Assembly: GCA_018267285.1 (NCBI GenBank)
Contig: JAFDYU010000012.1
Coordinates: 62,001-126,000 of the forward strand
DNA length: 64,000 nt
Direction of reading: 5' to 3'
Source: Bacteroidota bacterium
GTDB taxonomy: Bacteria; Bacteroidota; Bacteroidia; Cytophagales; Cyclobacteriaceae
In this document: positions 16,846-26,412 of the stretch, piece by piece
Layout: each line of letters opens with the position of its first letter
Position numbering within the stretch: the first letter of the stretch is position 1
Translations under genes and position numbers: made by a program
Notes under the pieces: generated by a model
The model's database searches: none
Seen by the model: only the letters and a program-made list of their open reading frames with translations
What the model was told of the DNA's origin: nothing

Positions 16846-17763
16846 ATGTCGCTGCAAATCAACAACCTTACCAAACTATACGATCAACAAATAGCCGTTG
16901 ACAACATTTCGTTTACGGTAAGCAATGGTGAAATTGTTGGGTTTCTGGGGCCAAACGGAGCCGGCAAATCTACCACCATGAAGATTGCCACGGGCTATAT
17001 CCCTTCAACTAGTGGACGTGTGATTGTCAGTGGGTTAGATGTGGCCGAACACCCGATTCGGGCAAAACAAATCATCGGGTATTTACCCGAACACAACCCG
17101 CTTTATCTGGATATGTACGTGCACGAGTATTTGGGTTTTATTGGGAAAGTCTATCGGATTCCGTCAACCATTTTAAAGCCGCGGATCAAAGAGATGATTT
17201 CCTTATGTGGGCTTGATGCAGAACAAAATAAATTGATCGGGTCTCTTTCGAAAGGATATCGGCAGCGCGTGGGGCTCGCCCAGGCACTCCTTCACAACCC
17301 GGAAGTTTTGATTTTGGATGAGCCCACCTCGGGGCTGGACCCTAACCAACTTGTGGAAATACGGAAACTCATCAAAGCCGTGAGTGAGAATAAAACCGTT
17401 ATTTTTTCAACCCACATTATGCAAGAAGTGCAGGCGTTGTGCGACCGAGCGATTATTATCAATCGAGGGAAGATTGTTGCCGATGATTCGTTGAAAAATC
17501 TTTCACGGTTTCAAAATCAGTCCATACTGATTGTAGAATTTAAAGAGCAGATATCTGTTGCAGAATTGTCGGCACTTCAAGGAGTGGCAAAAGTTTTGGA
17601 AGAAAGGAACCAATTCAAAATCTATCCCGAAGAGAATAAAGACATAAGGCAAGAACTAATTCGTTTTGCGGCCGATAAAAACCTATCGCTCCTCAGTCTA
17701 AAGCAAGAGGAAAACTCGATGGAAGAAATTTTCAGATCGTTAACCTCCGAAGCCAAGGCATGA
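16846..17763 (+). CDS. gldA: Gliding motility ABC transporter ATP-binding subunit GldA
   Basis: A 305-residue ATPase of the GldA-GldF-GldG transporter linked to gliding in Bacteroidota. Walker A is GPNGAGKST, the signature is LSKGYRQRVGLAQAL, and Walker B is VLILDEPTSGLDP, followed by the switch histidine in FSTHIMQE. The ~70-residue C-terminal extension is typical of ABC-2 exporters. The ATG at 16846 gives MSLQINNLTKLYD; an upstream TTG is less likely. Its TGA overlaps the ATG of the next gene (ATGA), which argues for a translationally coupled operon. The transported substrate is not known from sequence. Confidence 0.92.
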   Translation: MSLQINNLTKLYDQQIAVDNISFTVSNGEIVGFLGPNGAGKSTTMKIATGYIPSTSGRVIVSGLDVAEHPIRAKQIIGYLPEHNPLYLDMYVHEYLGFIGKVYRIPSTILKPRIKEMISLCGLDAEQNKLIGSLSKGYRQRVGLAQALLHNPEVLILDEPTSGLDPNQLVEIRKLIKAVSENKTVIFSTHIMQEVQALCDRAIIINRGKIVADDSLKNLSRFQNQSILIVEFKEQISVAELSALQGVAKVLEERNQFKIYPEENKDIRQELIRFAADKNLSLLSLKQEENSMEEIFRSLTSEAKA

Positions 17764-20180
17764 TCAGCATCTTCACCAAAGAATTTAACAGCTACCTCAA
17801 CTCACTTATTGCCTATTTGGTAATTGGGGTGTTCCTCACGTCAATCGGATTAATGCTGTGGGTATTTCCGGAAACATCCGTCCTTGATTATGGCTATGCC
17901 GATCTGGATACGTTATTTTCAATGGGGCCTTATGTTTTTATTTTTTTGATTCCGGCCATCACCATGAAAAGTTTTGCCGAAGAAAAAAAACTCGGCACGC
18001 TCGAACTACTCCTTACCAAACCACTGAGCCACTGGCAGATTGTGCTCGGTAAATATGCGGCCGCCTTTGCGCTCACCCTACTTTCGCTCGCGCCCACAAG
18101 TGTTTATTATCTTACCATCTATCAGTTGGGAAACCCCATCGGCAATATTGACACGGCAGGCGTAATCGGTTCGTACATTGGCTTGTCGTTGCTGGCTTCC
18201 GTGTTTTGTGCAATCGGAATTTTTGCTTCCTCACTCACCGGGAACCAGATTGTGTCTTTCATACTCGCAGCTTTTTTAAGTTTCATTTTTTACACAGGCT
18301 TCGATTCGCTCTCGACCCTTTCAGGAAATTGGGCGTTAGACCTTAAACAACTTGGAATTCTGTATCATTACGAATCGCTCAGCAAAGGCCTGATCGACAG
18401 CCGTGATGTGATTTATTTTCTCAGCATCTGTGCACTTATTTTGCTGGCCGCAAAAACGGCAATCGGCAGCAGGCGTTGGTCATCGTCTGCTTCGATGAAA
18501 CAGAAAATTTGGAGCGAAGCAGCACACGATCTGCTTTTTCTTTTGAATGGCATAGCACTCGTAATTTTGCTCAATGCACTCGCTTCGTTTTATTTTTTTA
18601 GAATTGACTTAACGGAAGAAAAACGTTACTCCATCAAACCCCAAACCAAAGAGCTTTTGCAACATCTCGATGACGATGTATTTGTAGAGGTTTTTCTGGA
18701 GGGCGATCTTAATTCGGGGTTCAAGCGATTTCAAAAATCGGTAAAGGAAACGCTGGAAGAATTTCGAATCTATTCCAACAACAAAGTAAAGTTTGTTTTC
18801 ACAGATCCGGCCCAGGCACAAGGACAGAAAGCCAGAAGTGAATTCATGAAAGAGCTTGCCTCGAAAGGCATTCAACCGATGAACGTAATTGAAACCGAGA
18901 ACGGAAAGCGTGTTGAAAAATTTGTTTTTCCGGGGGCGTTGGTTTCTTATGGGGGCTTTGAGACAGGTGTGCCGCTCCTCAAGGGCAACAAAGCTCACAA
19001 TGCACAAGAAGTGTTGAATCAATCTATTGAAGGTACGGAGTACGAATTGGTAAATGCCATTTACAAGCTCACCAACAACAACCGAAAAAAAATAGGGTTG
19101 CTACGCGGCCATGGCGAACTCGACAGCCTGACCGTTGCAAGCTTTAACAATTCATTGCTCGAACAGTACGATGTCTTTCACGTAGAGCTTTCTAAAAAAA
19201 TGAAAATTGAAAATTATCAGTTACTCATTATTCCAAAACCTAAAAAAGAATTTTCGCTAGCGGATAAATACAAGCTCGATCAATACCTCATGCACGGAGG
19301 GAAAATTATGTTCTTGCTCGACCGGTTGGAAGCAAACATGGACAGTGCTTCGCGCGAGGATTACTTTGCCTTTCCTTACCAGTTAAATTTAGACGATCAA
19401 TTATTCAAATATGGTGTGCGCATCAACATGGATTTGATTGAAGACCGGGTGTCGGGTAAATATCCGATTGTGGTGGGCAACGCAGGCAACCGTCCACAGA
19501 TCATGCAGTTGGATTGGCCTTTCTTTCCGCTAATCAATCAATATGCCGCACACCCCGTTACGCGCAACCTCGATGCAACGATGACTAAGTTTGTAAGTAG
19601 CATCGACACAGTTAAAGCTTTAGGCGTAAAGAAAACTCCACTCCTATTTACTTCGCCTTACACGCGCAGAGTAACAGCACCCGTAAAGGTAAGCGTAGAT
19701 GATTTGCGCAGGCAATTGCAGGAAGGGAAATTCAGCGATGGCAAAATAACAGTAGCCTATTTGCTGGAAGGAAATTTCACATCACTTTTTAAAAATCGTT
19801 TTGCACCCGAAGGTGTAGATACGGTTGGCTTTTTAAAAAGCAGTTTGCCCACAAAAATAATTGTAATTGCCGATGGAGATATTGCTCGCAACGATGTAAA
19901 CCCACGCACCGGCCAACCGCAGCAACTGGGGTTCGACCCGTTTGCCAATTACACATTTGCCAATCAGGATTTACTACTCAACATGGTGGCTTATCTAACG
20001 GATGAAAACGGGTTGATTAACGCACGCAACAAAGAAGTAAAAATAAGGCCGCTGGATAAAGAAAAAATAAAAGAGCGAACTTTTTGGCAAATGATAAATA
20101 TTGGCGCGCCTCTGTTGGTATTACTTATTTTTGGAATTGGAAGATCGTACTTGAGAAAAAGAAAATATACAAGGTTCTGA
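17760..20180 (+). CDS. gldFG: GldF-GldG fusion: ABC-2 permease plus GldG-type auxiliary protein
   Basis: An 806-residue single chain that covers two proteins usually encoded separately in Flavobacterium. Residues 1 to about 240 are an ABC-2 permease with six hydrophobic segments and the family stretch FAEEKKLGTLELLLTKPLSH. After a further membrane helix (about 260-285) comes the GldG-type region (RYSIKPQTKELLQHLDDDV, GLLRGHGELD, LDQYLMHGGKIMFLLDRLE), exposed to the periplasm. A last membrane helix is near 775-795, and the tail is basic. It overlaps gldA by four bases and is followed after one base by a DUF4340 gene. No stop or frameshift separates the halves. Confidence 0.9.
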   Translation: MISIFTKEFNSYLNSLIAYLVIGVFLTSIGLMLWVFPETSVLDYGYADLDTLFSMGPYVFIFLIPAITMKSFAEEKKLGTLELLLTKPLSHWQIVLGKYAAAFALTLLSLAPTSVYYLTIYQLGNPIGNIDTAGVIGSYIGLSLLASVFCAIGIFASSLTGNQIVSFILAAFLSFIFYTGFDSLSTLSGNWALDLKQLGILYHYESLSKGLIDSRDVIYFLSICALILLAAKTAIGSRRWSSSASMKQKIWSEAAHDLLFLLNGIALVILLNALASFYFFRIDLTEEKRYSIKPQTKELLQHLDDDVFVEVFLEGDLNSGFKRFQKSVKETLEEFRIYSNNKVKFVFTDPAQAQGQKARSEFMKELASKGIQPMNVIETENGKRVEKFVFPGALVSYGGFETGVPLLKGNKAHNAQEVLNQSIEGTEYELVNAIYKLTNNNRKKIGLLRGHGELDSLTVASFNNSLLEQYDVFHVELSKKMKIENYQLLIIPKPKKEFSLADKYKLDQYLMHGGKIMFLLDRLEANMDSASREDYFAFPYQLNLDDQLFKYGVRINMDLIEDRVSGKYPIVVGNAGNRPQIMQLDWPFFPLINQYAAHPVTRNLDATMTKFVSSIDTVKALGVKKTPLLFTSPYTRRVTAPVKVSVDDLRRQLQEGKFSDGKITVAYLLEGNFTSLFKNRFAPEGVDTVGFLKSSLPTKIIVIADGDIARNDVNPRTGQPQQLGFDPFANYTFANQDLLLNMVAYLTDENGLINARNKEVKIRPLDKEKIKERTFWQMINIGAPLLVLLIFGIGRSYLRKRKYTRF

Positions 20181-20181
20181 T

Positions 20182-21114
20182 ATGCAGCGACAGAAAAACA
20201 TACAGCTCTTGATTTCATTAGTGATAATAATTGCCGTTACCGTAATTATTTTCATTTTCTCGAATTCAAAAAACAATTCAGATATCGATAAGAATATTTT
20301 TCAAATTGATAACCTTGAAAAAATCGATCGTATTATTTTAGAGTCATCGAAAGCTAAAACAGAGCTAACCTTTGACGGAATCCGGTGGCGTGTAAATGGA
20401 AAATTGGAAGCCGATGACCAAATGATCACGGTGCTTTTCGCAACTTTAAAACAAACACAGGCCAAGCGCCCGGTTGCCTCGCACCTTCAAGATTCCTTGC
20501 AAAAAGAAATCGAAAAAAACGGAATTAAAATCTCTTGCTACGAAGGAAGCAAGCTATCTAAAGTGTTTGAGTCTGCCGGAAATAGTGCACAAACCGAAAC
20601 TTATTTTCAGTTACCCAACGATAAGCCTTATCTGGTCGTCATTCCCGGATACCGTGTATTCCTTGCTTCTATTTTCGAGATGACACAGAACGATTGGCGC
20701 AATAAACGGGTGTTCAATTTTAACTGGCAAAACATCAAAAGTCTTGAGGTGGTTTTTTCGGCTGAGCCAAAACAAAACTTCAAAGCATCTTTTTTAAACG
20801 GGCTGTTTGGTATTGAGGGGATAAAAACTGACACCACAAAACTCGATCGTTTCATGGATGCGCTGTTTCAGCTGCAGGTAGAAAAATTTTTAGATTCTGC
20901 CGAAACAAAAAAACAGGAAACTACCTACGCAAAACCGCCTCTGATCACCATTCAAATTCAAGATGTAGGCAGCCGGGTTTATCCATTTGCAATTTATCCC
21001 TACCAAAAAGGATCAGAATTTTTACAAGGGAAAATTAACGAAACACCCGTCCTTTTAAATCCAAGGATATTGCAAGAGGTTTTTAAACGGAAGAATTATT
21101 TTATTCAGCAGTAG
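20182..21114 (+). CDS. DUF4340-type membrane-anchored protein
   Basis: A 310-residue protein with one N-terminal membrane helix (about 8-27) and a periplasmic body. A repeated module such as FQIDNLEKIDRIILESSKAKTEL / IRWRVNGKLEADDQMI marks it as a DUF4340 protein, a family often encoded after GldG-like ABC auxiliary proteins. The gene starts one base after the gldFG stop, so it very probably belongs to the same operon and may act with that transporter. Its TAG abuts the TAG of the convergent topA with no base between. Confidence 0.83.
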   Translation: MQRQKNIQLLISLVIIIAVTVIIFIFSNSKNNSDIDKNIFQIDNLEKIDRIILESSKAKTELTFDGIRWRVNGKLEADDQMITVLFATLKQTQAKRPVASHLQDSLQKEIEKNGIKISCYEGSKLSKVFESAGNSAQTETYFQLPNDKPYLVVIPGYRVFLASIFEMTQNDWRNKRVFNFNWQNIKSLEVVFSAEPKQNFKASFLNGLFGIEGIKTDTTKLDRFMDALFQLQVEKFLDSAETKKQETTYAKPPLITIQIQDVGSRVYPFAIYPYQKGSEFLQGKINETPVLLNPRILQEVFKRKNYFIQQ

Positions 21115-23451
21115 CTATTCTTTTTTCTTCCTAAACCCGCCAAACCTTCCTTTCTTTTCAGGAGCATTGGCGGCAAGTGTTACACACTCTTCCAAGGTAA
21201 GTTCTTCAGGCAGTTTCCCTTTTGGAATTTTAACGTTTTTCTTTCCGGCTTTGATGTACGGGCCGAAGCGTCCGTTTAATATCTGAATATCAGGGTTCTC
21301 GGGAAATAATTTTATCGTTTTGTTGGCATCGGCTTCGCGCTTGGCTTTGATAAGCTCAACGGCACGCTCCGGTGTGATGTTGTAGGGATCCTCGCCTTTT
21401 GGTATGGAGACAAATTTTTTATTGTGCAACACGTACGGCCCAAATCGGCCGATGTTGGCAACCACGGGCAAATCTTCGAACGTGCCGAGATCGCGCGGCA
21501 TCTTCATCAGCTCCAGTGCATCTTCGAGTGTGAGGTTCTCAATAAATTGCCCCGTGCGCAGCGCAGCAAATTTTGGTTTCTCTCCTCCGTTGTCGTCCGG
21601 GTTTTCTCCCACCTGTACATACGCGCCAAACCGACCAAGTTTTACATACACATTCTTTCCCGTCTTCGGGTCAACACCCAACTCGCGGCTTTTATTTTGA
21701 ACGGACGAGCGCTCAACTTTCTCAGTCTTAGCAACAATTTTATGGAATGGTTTGTAAAAACCATCGAGCATTTTTTGCCACTTGAGTTTGCCGTTGGCAA
21801 TCTCATCAAACTCTTTTTCTATTTCGGCTGTAAACGAATAATCGGTTACTTCAGAAAAATGTTCAACCAAAAAATCATTCACGATCATCGCGGTATTCGT
21901 AGGGAACAATTTATTTTTTTCTGCTCCCGTAATTTCCGTCTCAGCTTTGCTTGTGATTTTGTTGTCTTTCAACAAATGCACTTTGTATTTGCGCTCCACA
22001 CCCTCACGGCTTTCTTTCACCACATAGCCCCGCTTCTGAACGGTAGAGATTGTGGGTGCATACGTGGAAGGCCGGCCTATACCGAGTTCTTCCAATTTTT
22101 TCACCAAGCTCGCTTCGGTGTATCGCGAGGGGTGCCGCGAAAAGGTTTGAGTTGCCGACAATTCATTTAGATCCAACACTTGCCCCACCGTGAGTGGTGG
22201 CAACACTTTTCCACTTTCTTCATCTTCGTCTTCGTCTTGCGACTCTAAATACACTTTTAAGAATCCTTCAAATTTTACCACCTCGCCTTGAGCGGAAAGC
22301 GTGCGGGGGTTGGTTGAGATCGTGATTACAGCCGTTGTTCTTTCCAACTCGGCATCGGCCATTTGCGAGGCGATGGCTCGTTTCCAAATCAAATCGTACA
22401 GACGCTGCGCATTGCGGTCCATGCCCGGATCGGTAACCGAAAAATCCGTAGGGCGAATGGCCTCGTGGGCTTCTTGTGCGCTGGCCGATTTGGTTTTAAA
22501 TTTTCGTACGTAAACAAATTCTTTTCCGTAAGCCGAAGTAATTTGCTTCGTTGCACCGGCCACGGCTTCGTCTGATAGATTCACCGAGTCGGTACGCATG
22601 TAGGAAATCTTTCCGGCCTCGTACAGTTTCTGCGCCACAACCATCGTTTGCAAAACGGAGAAACTCAATTTTCTCCCGGCTTCTTGCTGCAACGTAGAGG
22701 TGGTGAACGGAGGTGCAGGCGATTTTTTTGCAGGCTTCTTTTGCAAATCGCCTATGCTGAACTTCGCCCCTTTGCACGACTCCAAAAACTTTACCGCTTC
22801 TTCTTCTGTTTCAAACTTTTCCGGAAGATCGGCATTCAGCATCTTGCCTTTTCCCAGATCGAAAATTGCCGAGACTTTAAACGAAGATTTTGCATCGAAC
22901 TTGTCAATCTCGCGCTCGCGTTCCACCACCAACCGCACGGCCACACTCTGCACTCGCCCGGCCGATAAACCGGTTTTAATTTTTTTCCACAAAATAGGAG
23001 ACAACTCAAAGCCCACCAACCTATCGAGCACGCGCCTGGCTTGCTGCGCATTGACCAGATCAATATCAATGTTGCGCGGGTTTTTAATCGCATTCAGAAT
23101 TGCATTCTTGGTGATCTCGGTAAAAACAATACGTCTTGTTTTTTTATCGTTGAGATCGAGCACTTCCTTCAAATGCCAGGAGATTGCCTCCCCTTCGCGG
23201 TCTTCATCGGAAGCGAGGTAAACCATCTCGGCCGTTTTGGCCAACGATTTTAAATTTTTGATAACCTCTTTTTTGTCGGGCGAGACTTCGTAGGTGGGTT
23301 CAAAACCATTTTCAATATCAATAGCTCCCTTGCCTTTGGGCAAATCGCGTACGTGGCCCATGCTCGATGCCACCTTAAAATCTTTTCCGAGATAACCCTC
23401 GATGGTTTTCGCTTTCGCGGGAGACTCTACAATCACTAAGTTCTTCGACAT
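21115..23451 (-). CDS. topA: DNA topoisomerase I
   Basis: A 778-residue type IA topoisomerase that relaxes negative supercoils. The Toprim start LVIVESPAKAKTIEGYLG is intact, then LASDEDREGEAISWHL with the metal-binding acidic residues. The catalytic tyrosine is Tyr284 in ISYMRTDS. Instead of classical zinc fingers, the C-terminus carries several repeats containing GRFG(A/P)YV, ending in KKGRFGGFRKKKE, the usual form in Bacteroidota. The ATG at 23451 (MSKNLVIVES) is preferred over the TTG/MKIYG extension. It is convergent with the gld operon and has no spacer. Confidence 0.95.
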   Translation of the reverse strand: MSKNLVIVESPAKAKTIEGYLGKDFKVASSMGHVRDLPKGKGAIDIENGFEPTYEVSPDKKEVIKNLKSLAKTAEMVYLASDEDREGEAISWHLKEVLDLNDKKTRRIVFTEITKNAILNAIKNPRNIDIDLVNAQQARRVLDRLVGFELSPILWKKIKTGLSAGRVQSVAVRLVVEREREIDKFDAKSSFKVSAIFDLGKGKMLNADLPEKFETEEEAVKFLESCKGAKFSIGDLQKKPAKKSPAPPFTTSTLQQEAGRKLSFSVLQTMVVAQKLYEAGKISYMRTDSVNLSDEAVAGATKQITSAYGKEFVYVRKFKTKSASAQEAHEAIRPTDFSVTDPGMDRNAQRLYDLIWKRAIASQMADAELERTTAVITISTNPRTLSAQGEVVKFEGFLKVYLESQDEDEDEESGKVLPPLTVGQVLDLNELSATQTFSRHPSRYTEASLVKKLEELGIGRPSTYAPTISTVQKRGYVVKESREGVERKYKVHLLKDNKITSKAETEITGAEKNKLFPTNTAMIVNDFLVEHFSEVTDYSFTAEIEKEFDEIANGKLKWQKMLDGFYKPFHKIVAKTEKVERSSVQNKSRELGVDPKTGKNVYVKLGRFGAYVQVGENPDDNGGEKPKFAALRTGQFIENLTLEDALELMKMPRDLGTFEDLPVVANIGRFGPYVLHNKKFVSIPKGEDPYNITPERAVELIKAKREADANKTIKLFPENPDIQILNGRFGPYIKAGKKNVKIPKGKLPEELTLEECVTLAANAPEKKGRFGGFRKKKE

Positions 23452-23561
23452 GCCGTAAATTTTCAATTCAAAAAGCCCAAATATCTACATTTTTTTAAAA
23501 TCCAAAATTTTGTTTCAGTCTCGCAGCTTATTTTTCGGTTAGACGCACGGTCTTAAATTGG

Positions 23562-23593
23562 TTTGCCGATCGTCAGGTTTTCAAGTAAGTTTG
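23562..23593 (+). promoter_or_regulatory. Promoter TTTG-N20-TAAGTTTG for the M1 peptidase gene
   Basis: TTTG at 23562-23565 and TAAGTTTG at 23586-23593, spaced by 20 bases, match both halves of the Bacteroidota housekeeping promoter. The ATG is at 23616, giving a leader of roughly 15 bases. Confidence 0.72.
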
Positions 23594-23615
23594 TTTAAAA
23601 TCTAACTCCGGGTTT

Positions 23616-25856
23616 ATGAAAAAAAATAGTGCACTTATTCTTATTGTTGTTTGTGTTGCCGTCTTCAATACGTTTGCGCAAACGGATAAAAAATGGAATG
23701 GCAAGTTCGAGCAACTCGATTACTTGCTGCCCACGCCCAACGAATTTCGCACCGGAGGTGGCGCACCCGGAGCCAAATATTGGCAGCAACGTGCCGATTA
23801 CACAATCGATGCCGAAATTGATGAGCCCAACAACAAACTCATTGGCAAAGAAACGATCACCTACACCAACAATTCGCCCGAGCCGCTCACTTTTCTTTGG
23901 CTGCAACTCGATCAGAATGTAAACAAAAAAGGCAACGAAGATTTTGGAAGTCTGTTTGGAAATTTATCGGACACGGTCTTTGCAGCTTCCATGCAATATG
24001 CCGTGCGCCCCATCGAATTTCAGGCGGGCTGTACCATCAACTCGGTAACCGATAAAGCTGGAAAAAATCTCGCCATCTCCATCAACAACACCATGATGCG
24101 GATTGATTTGGCAACGCCTATAAAAACCGGAGAAAATTTTACGTTCAATATTGCCTGGACGTACGCCATAACCGATCGGGGCACGTTTTTTCCCGGGCTT
24201 GCACGCGAAGGGTACGAACATTTTCCCGAAGACAACAACAACATCTACTTGATTGCGCTGTGGTTTCCACGCATGTGCCAGTACGATGACCTTGAGGGCT
24301 GGCAGAACAAACAGTTTCAACGACTGGGAGAGTTTGCGCTGGAGTTTGGAAATTACAAAGTCAATTTTACAGTTCCGGCCGATCACATTGTGGGCGGCAC
24401 CGGTAATTTGGTCAACATAAAAGAAGTGCTTTCGGCCACGGAGTTGAGTCGTTTTGAAAAAGCTAAAACTTCGTTCGACAAACCGGTGATGATTGTAACC
24501 GAAGACGAAGCAAAGGCAAAAGAAAAAACAAAATCAACCGCAAAAAAAACCTGGCGGTTTCAGGCCGATAATGTACGAGATGTGGCCTATGCCAGTTCGC
24601 GAAAATTTTTGTGGGATGCCCAAGCCGTGAAGCTCCCCACCAATACCGTTTTGGCCATGTCGCTTTATCCAAAAGAAGGGCTACCCACGTGGTCTGAAGA
24701 ATCGACCAAAGCAGTGAAGAATGCACTTGAAGTTTATTCGAATTACACATTCGATTATCCTTACCCGGTTGCATTTTCGGTGAACACGGCCAATCTCGGT
24801 ATGGAGTATCCGATGATCAGCTTCAACGGAGGCCGCCCCCGCAACGGCAAAATGTCGGACGGAGCAATGGCCGGCATGGTCGGCACGATTATTCACGAAG
24901 TGGGCCACAATTACTTCCCGATGATTGTAAGCAATGACGAGCGCCAGTGGATGTGGATGGACGAAGGCTTAAATACTTTTCTTCAGACAAGAACTGAAGC
25001 CGAACGCTACCCGAAATTCAGGCATACCACACCCAAAAGCATTGTGCCCTACATGAAAGGCGACAAGAGCATCATGCGCCCCATCATGACGACATCGGAT
25101 AACGAACAACTTCAGGCATTTGGAAACAATTTTTATCAAAAGCCAACCGTAGCACTCGAAATACTTCGCGAAACCGTTATGGGCCCCGAATTGTTTGACC
25201 GTGCCTTTAAAGAATATGCCAACCGATGGAAGTACAAGCACCCTCGCCCGGCCGATTTTTTCCGTACCATGGAAGACCTCTCGGCCGTTGACCTCGATTG
25301 GTTTTGGCGCGGCTGGTTTTATGGAACGGATAATGTTGATGTAGAACTCAGCGAAGTGAAATGGTTTAAAATGAACAGTCAGGCAGCCGATCCGGAAAAG
25401 AAAACGCCCAAAACTCAACAGGGTGATCTAACTGCTTCTCAAACTAAAAATGCACCTGCTGATTTCAGCCAAGGCCCTAAACCAATGACCGTGGCAAACA
25501 CACCCGATGGATTTTACGGCCAGTTCTCCAGCCGCATTGACGACAACGCGGTGAGAAAAAATCTGGAAGGCAAAAACCTATACCAACTTAAGTTTAAAAA
25601 TCTGGGTGGATTGGTAATGCCTATAATAATAGAGTGGACTTTTAAGGATGGCACAAAGGAAATAGAGAAACTGCCGGCCGAAGTTTGGCGCTTAAACGAA
25701 AATGAAATCAGCCGTGTGTTTTTAAAAGAAAAAGAAGTAGTTAACATAACGGTGGACCCGAACAACGACCTGGCCGATATTAATGTGGGCAACAACTCAT
25801 TTCCGAAGCCCAAACCGTCTGAATCGAAATTTGATATGCTGAAAAAAAATAATTAG
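23616..25856 (+). CDS. Exported M1-family zinc metallopeptidase
   Basis: A 746-residue aminopeptidase-type protein with a signal peptide (LILIVVCVAVFNTFAQ). The zinc site is HEVGH (His427, Glu428, His431) with Glu450 in MDEGLNT, the HExxH-x18-E spacing of M1 gluzincins. The exopeptidase motif is in the form GMEYPM, shortly upstream. The N-terminal beta domain (EIDEPNNKLIGKETITYTNN) is typical. A Lys/Ala-rich insert lies near 290-310, and the C-terminal ~130 residues form an extra beta domain. It probably degrades peptides in the periplasm or outside the cell. It has a clear promoter of its own. Confidence 0.93.
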   Translation: MKKNSALILIVVCVAVFNTFAQTDKKWNGKFEQLDYLLPTPNEFRTGGGAPGAKYWQQRADYTIDAEIDEPNNKLIGKETITYTNNSPEPLTFLWLQLDQNVNKKGNEDFGSLFGNLSDTVFAASMQYAVRPIEFQAGCTINSVTDKAGKNLAISINNTMMRIDLATPIKTGENFTFNIAWTYAITDRGTFFPGLAREGYEHFPEDNNNIYLIALWFPRMCQYDDLEGWQNKQFQRLGEFALEFGNYKVNFTVPADHIVGGTGNLVNIKEVLSATELSRFEKAKTSFDKPVMIVTEDEAKAKEKTKSTAKKTWRFQADNVRDVAYASSRKFLWDAQAVKLPTNTVLAMSLYPKEGLPTWSEESTKAVKNALEVYSNYTFDYPYPVAFSVNTANLGMEYPMISFNGGRPRNGKMSDGAMAGMVGTIIHEVGHNYFPMIVSNDERQWMWMDEGLNTFLQTRTEAERYPKFRHTTPKSIVPYMKGDKSIMRPIMTTSDNEQLQAFGNNFYQKPTVALEILRETVMGPELFDRAFKEYANRWKYKHPRPADFFRTMEDLSAVDLDWFWRGWFYGTDNVDVELSEVKWFKMNSQAADPEKKTPKTQQGDLTASQTKNAPADFSQGPKPMTVANTPDGFYGQFSSRIDDNAVRKNLEGKNLYQLKFKNLGGLVMPIIIEWTFKDGTKEIEKLPAEVWRLNENEISRVFLKEKEVVNITVDPNNDLADINVGNNSFPKPKPSESKFDMLKKNN

Positions 25857-25879
25857 CGAGCTTAGATAAATGATTTTTT

Positions 25880-26344
25880 GTGGAACATCTCCTAAAAAAA
25901 TTCTATACCGCACTACAAAATAAAGATTGGAAAGCCATGCAGGATTGCTATCACGATGAAATAATTTTCAGCGATCCTGTTTTTCAAAATCTAAAAGGGA
26001 ATGAAGCCAAAGCTATGTGGCACATGCTGTGCCTGTCGGCTAAAGAGCTGACTGTCCGGTTCGAAAATATTAAAATAAACTCCAACGTTGGTTCCTGTCG
26101 TTGCGAAGCCGAATATCCGTTTTCGAAAACAGGGAGGCGTGTTCACAATGTAATCGAGGCTGCTTTTGAGTTTAAGGATAACAAAATCATACGGCACACC
26201 GACCATTTCGACTTGTGGCGGTGGAGCCGCATGGCGTTGGGTATGCCCGGTATAGTTCTGGGTTGGAGTTCGTTTTTGCAAAACAAAATCCGAGGGACTG
26301 CTGTTGGTTCACTCAAAAAATTTATGGCCGCCAACGGCTATTGA
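25880..26344 (+). CDS. NTF2/SnoaL-like protein
   Basis: A 154-residue protein starting at GTG (25880); no in-frame ATG fits. Its cone-fold signature is LLKKFYTALQNKDWKAMQDC, YHDEIIFSDPVF, the strand-rich middle, and FEFKDNKIIRHTDHFDLWRW. Families with this fold are SnoaL-like polyketide cyclases, delta-5-3-ketosteroid isomerase-like enzymes and simple ligand-binding proteins, so the reaction cannot be named. It starts 23 bases after the M1 peptidase and may be co-transcribed. Confidence 0.8.
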   Translation: MEHLLKKFYTALQNKDWKAMQDCYHDEIIFSDPVFQNLKGNEAKAMWHMLCLSAKELTVRFENIKINSNVGSCRCEAEYPFSKTGRRVHNVIEAAFEFKDNKIIRHTDHFDLWRWSRMALGMPGIVLGWSSFLQNKIRGTAVGSLKKFMAANGY

Positions 26345-26412
26345 GTTGTTAAGAATTTCAAAACACTGAAAATAAGCATGTCTTTTTGTAGCTTCGCCCG
26401 TTCAAACTGTTT

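Noticed and set aside
21424..22170. 248-codon open frame antisense to topA
   Set aside because: It lies wholly within the topA coding region in the opposite direction, and its translation has no recognisable motif, while topA is intact.
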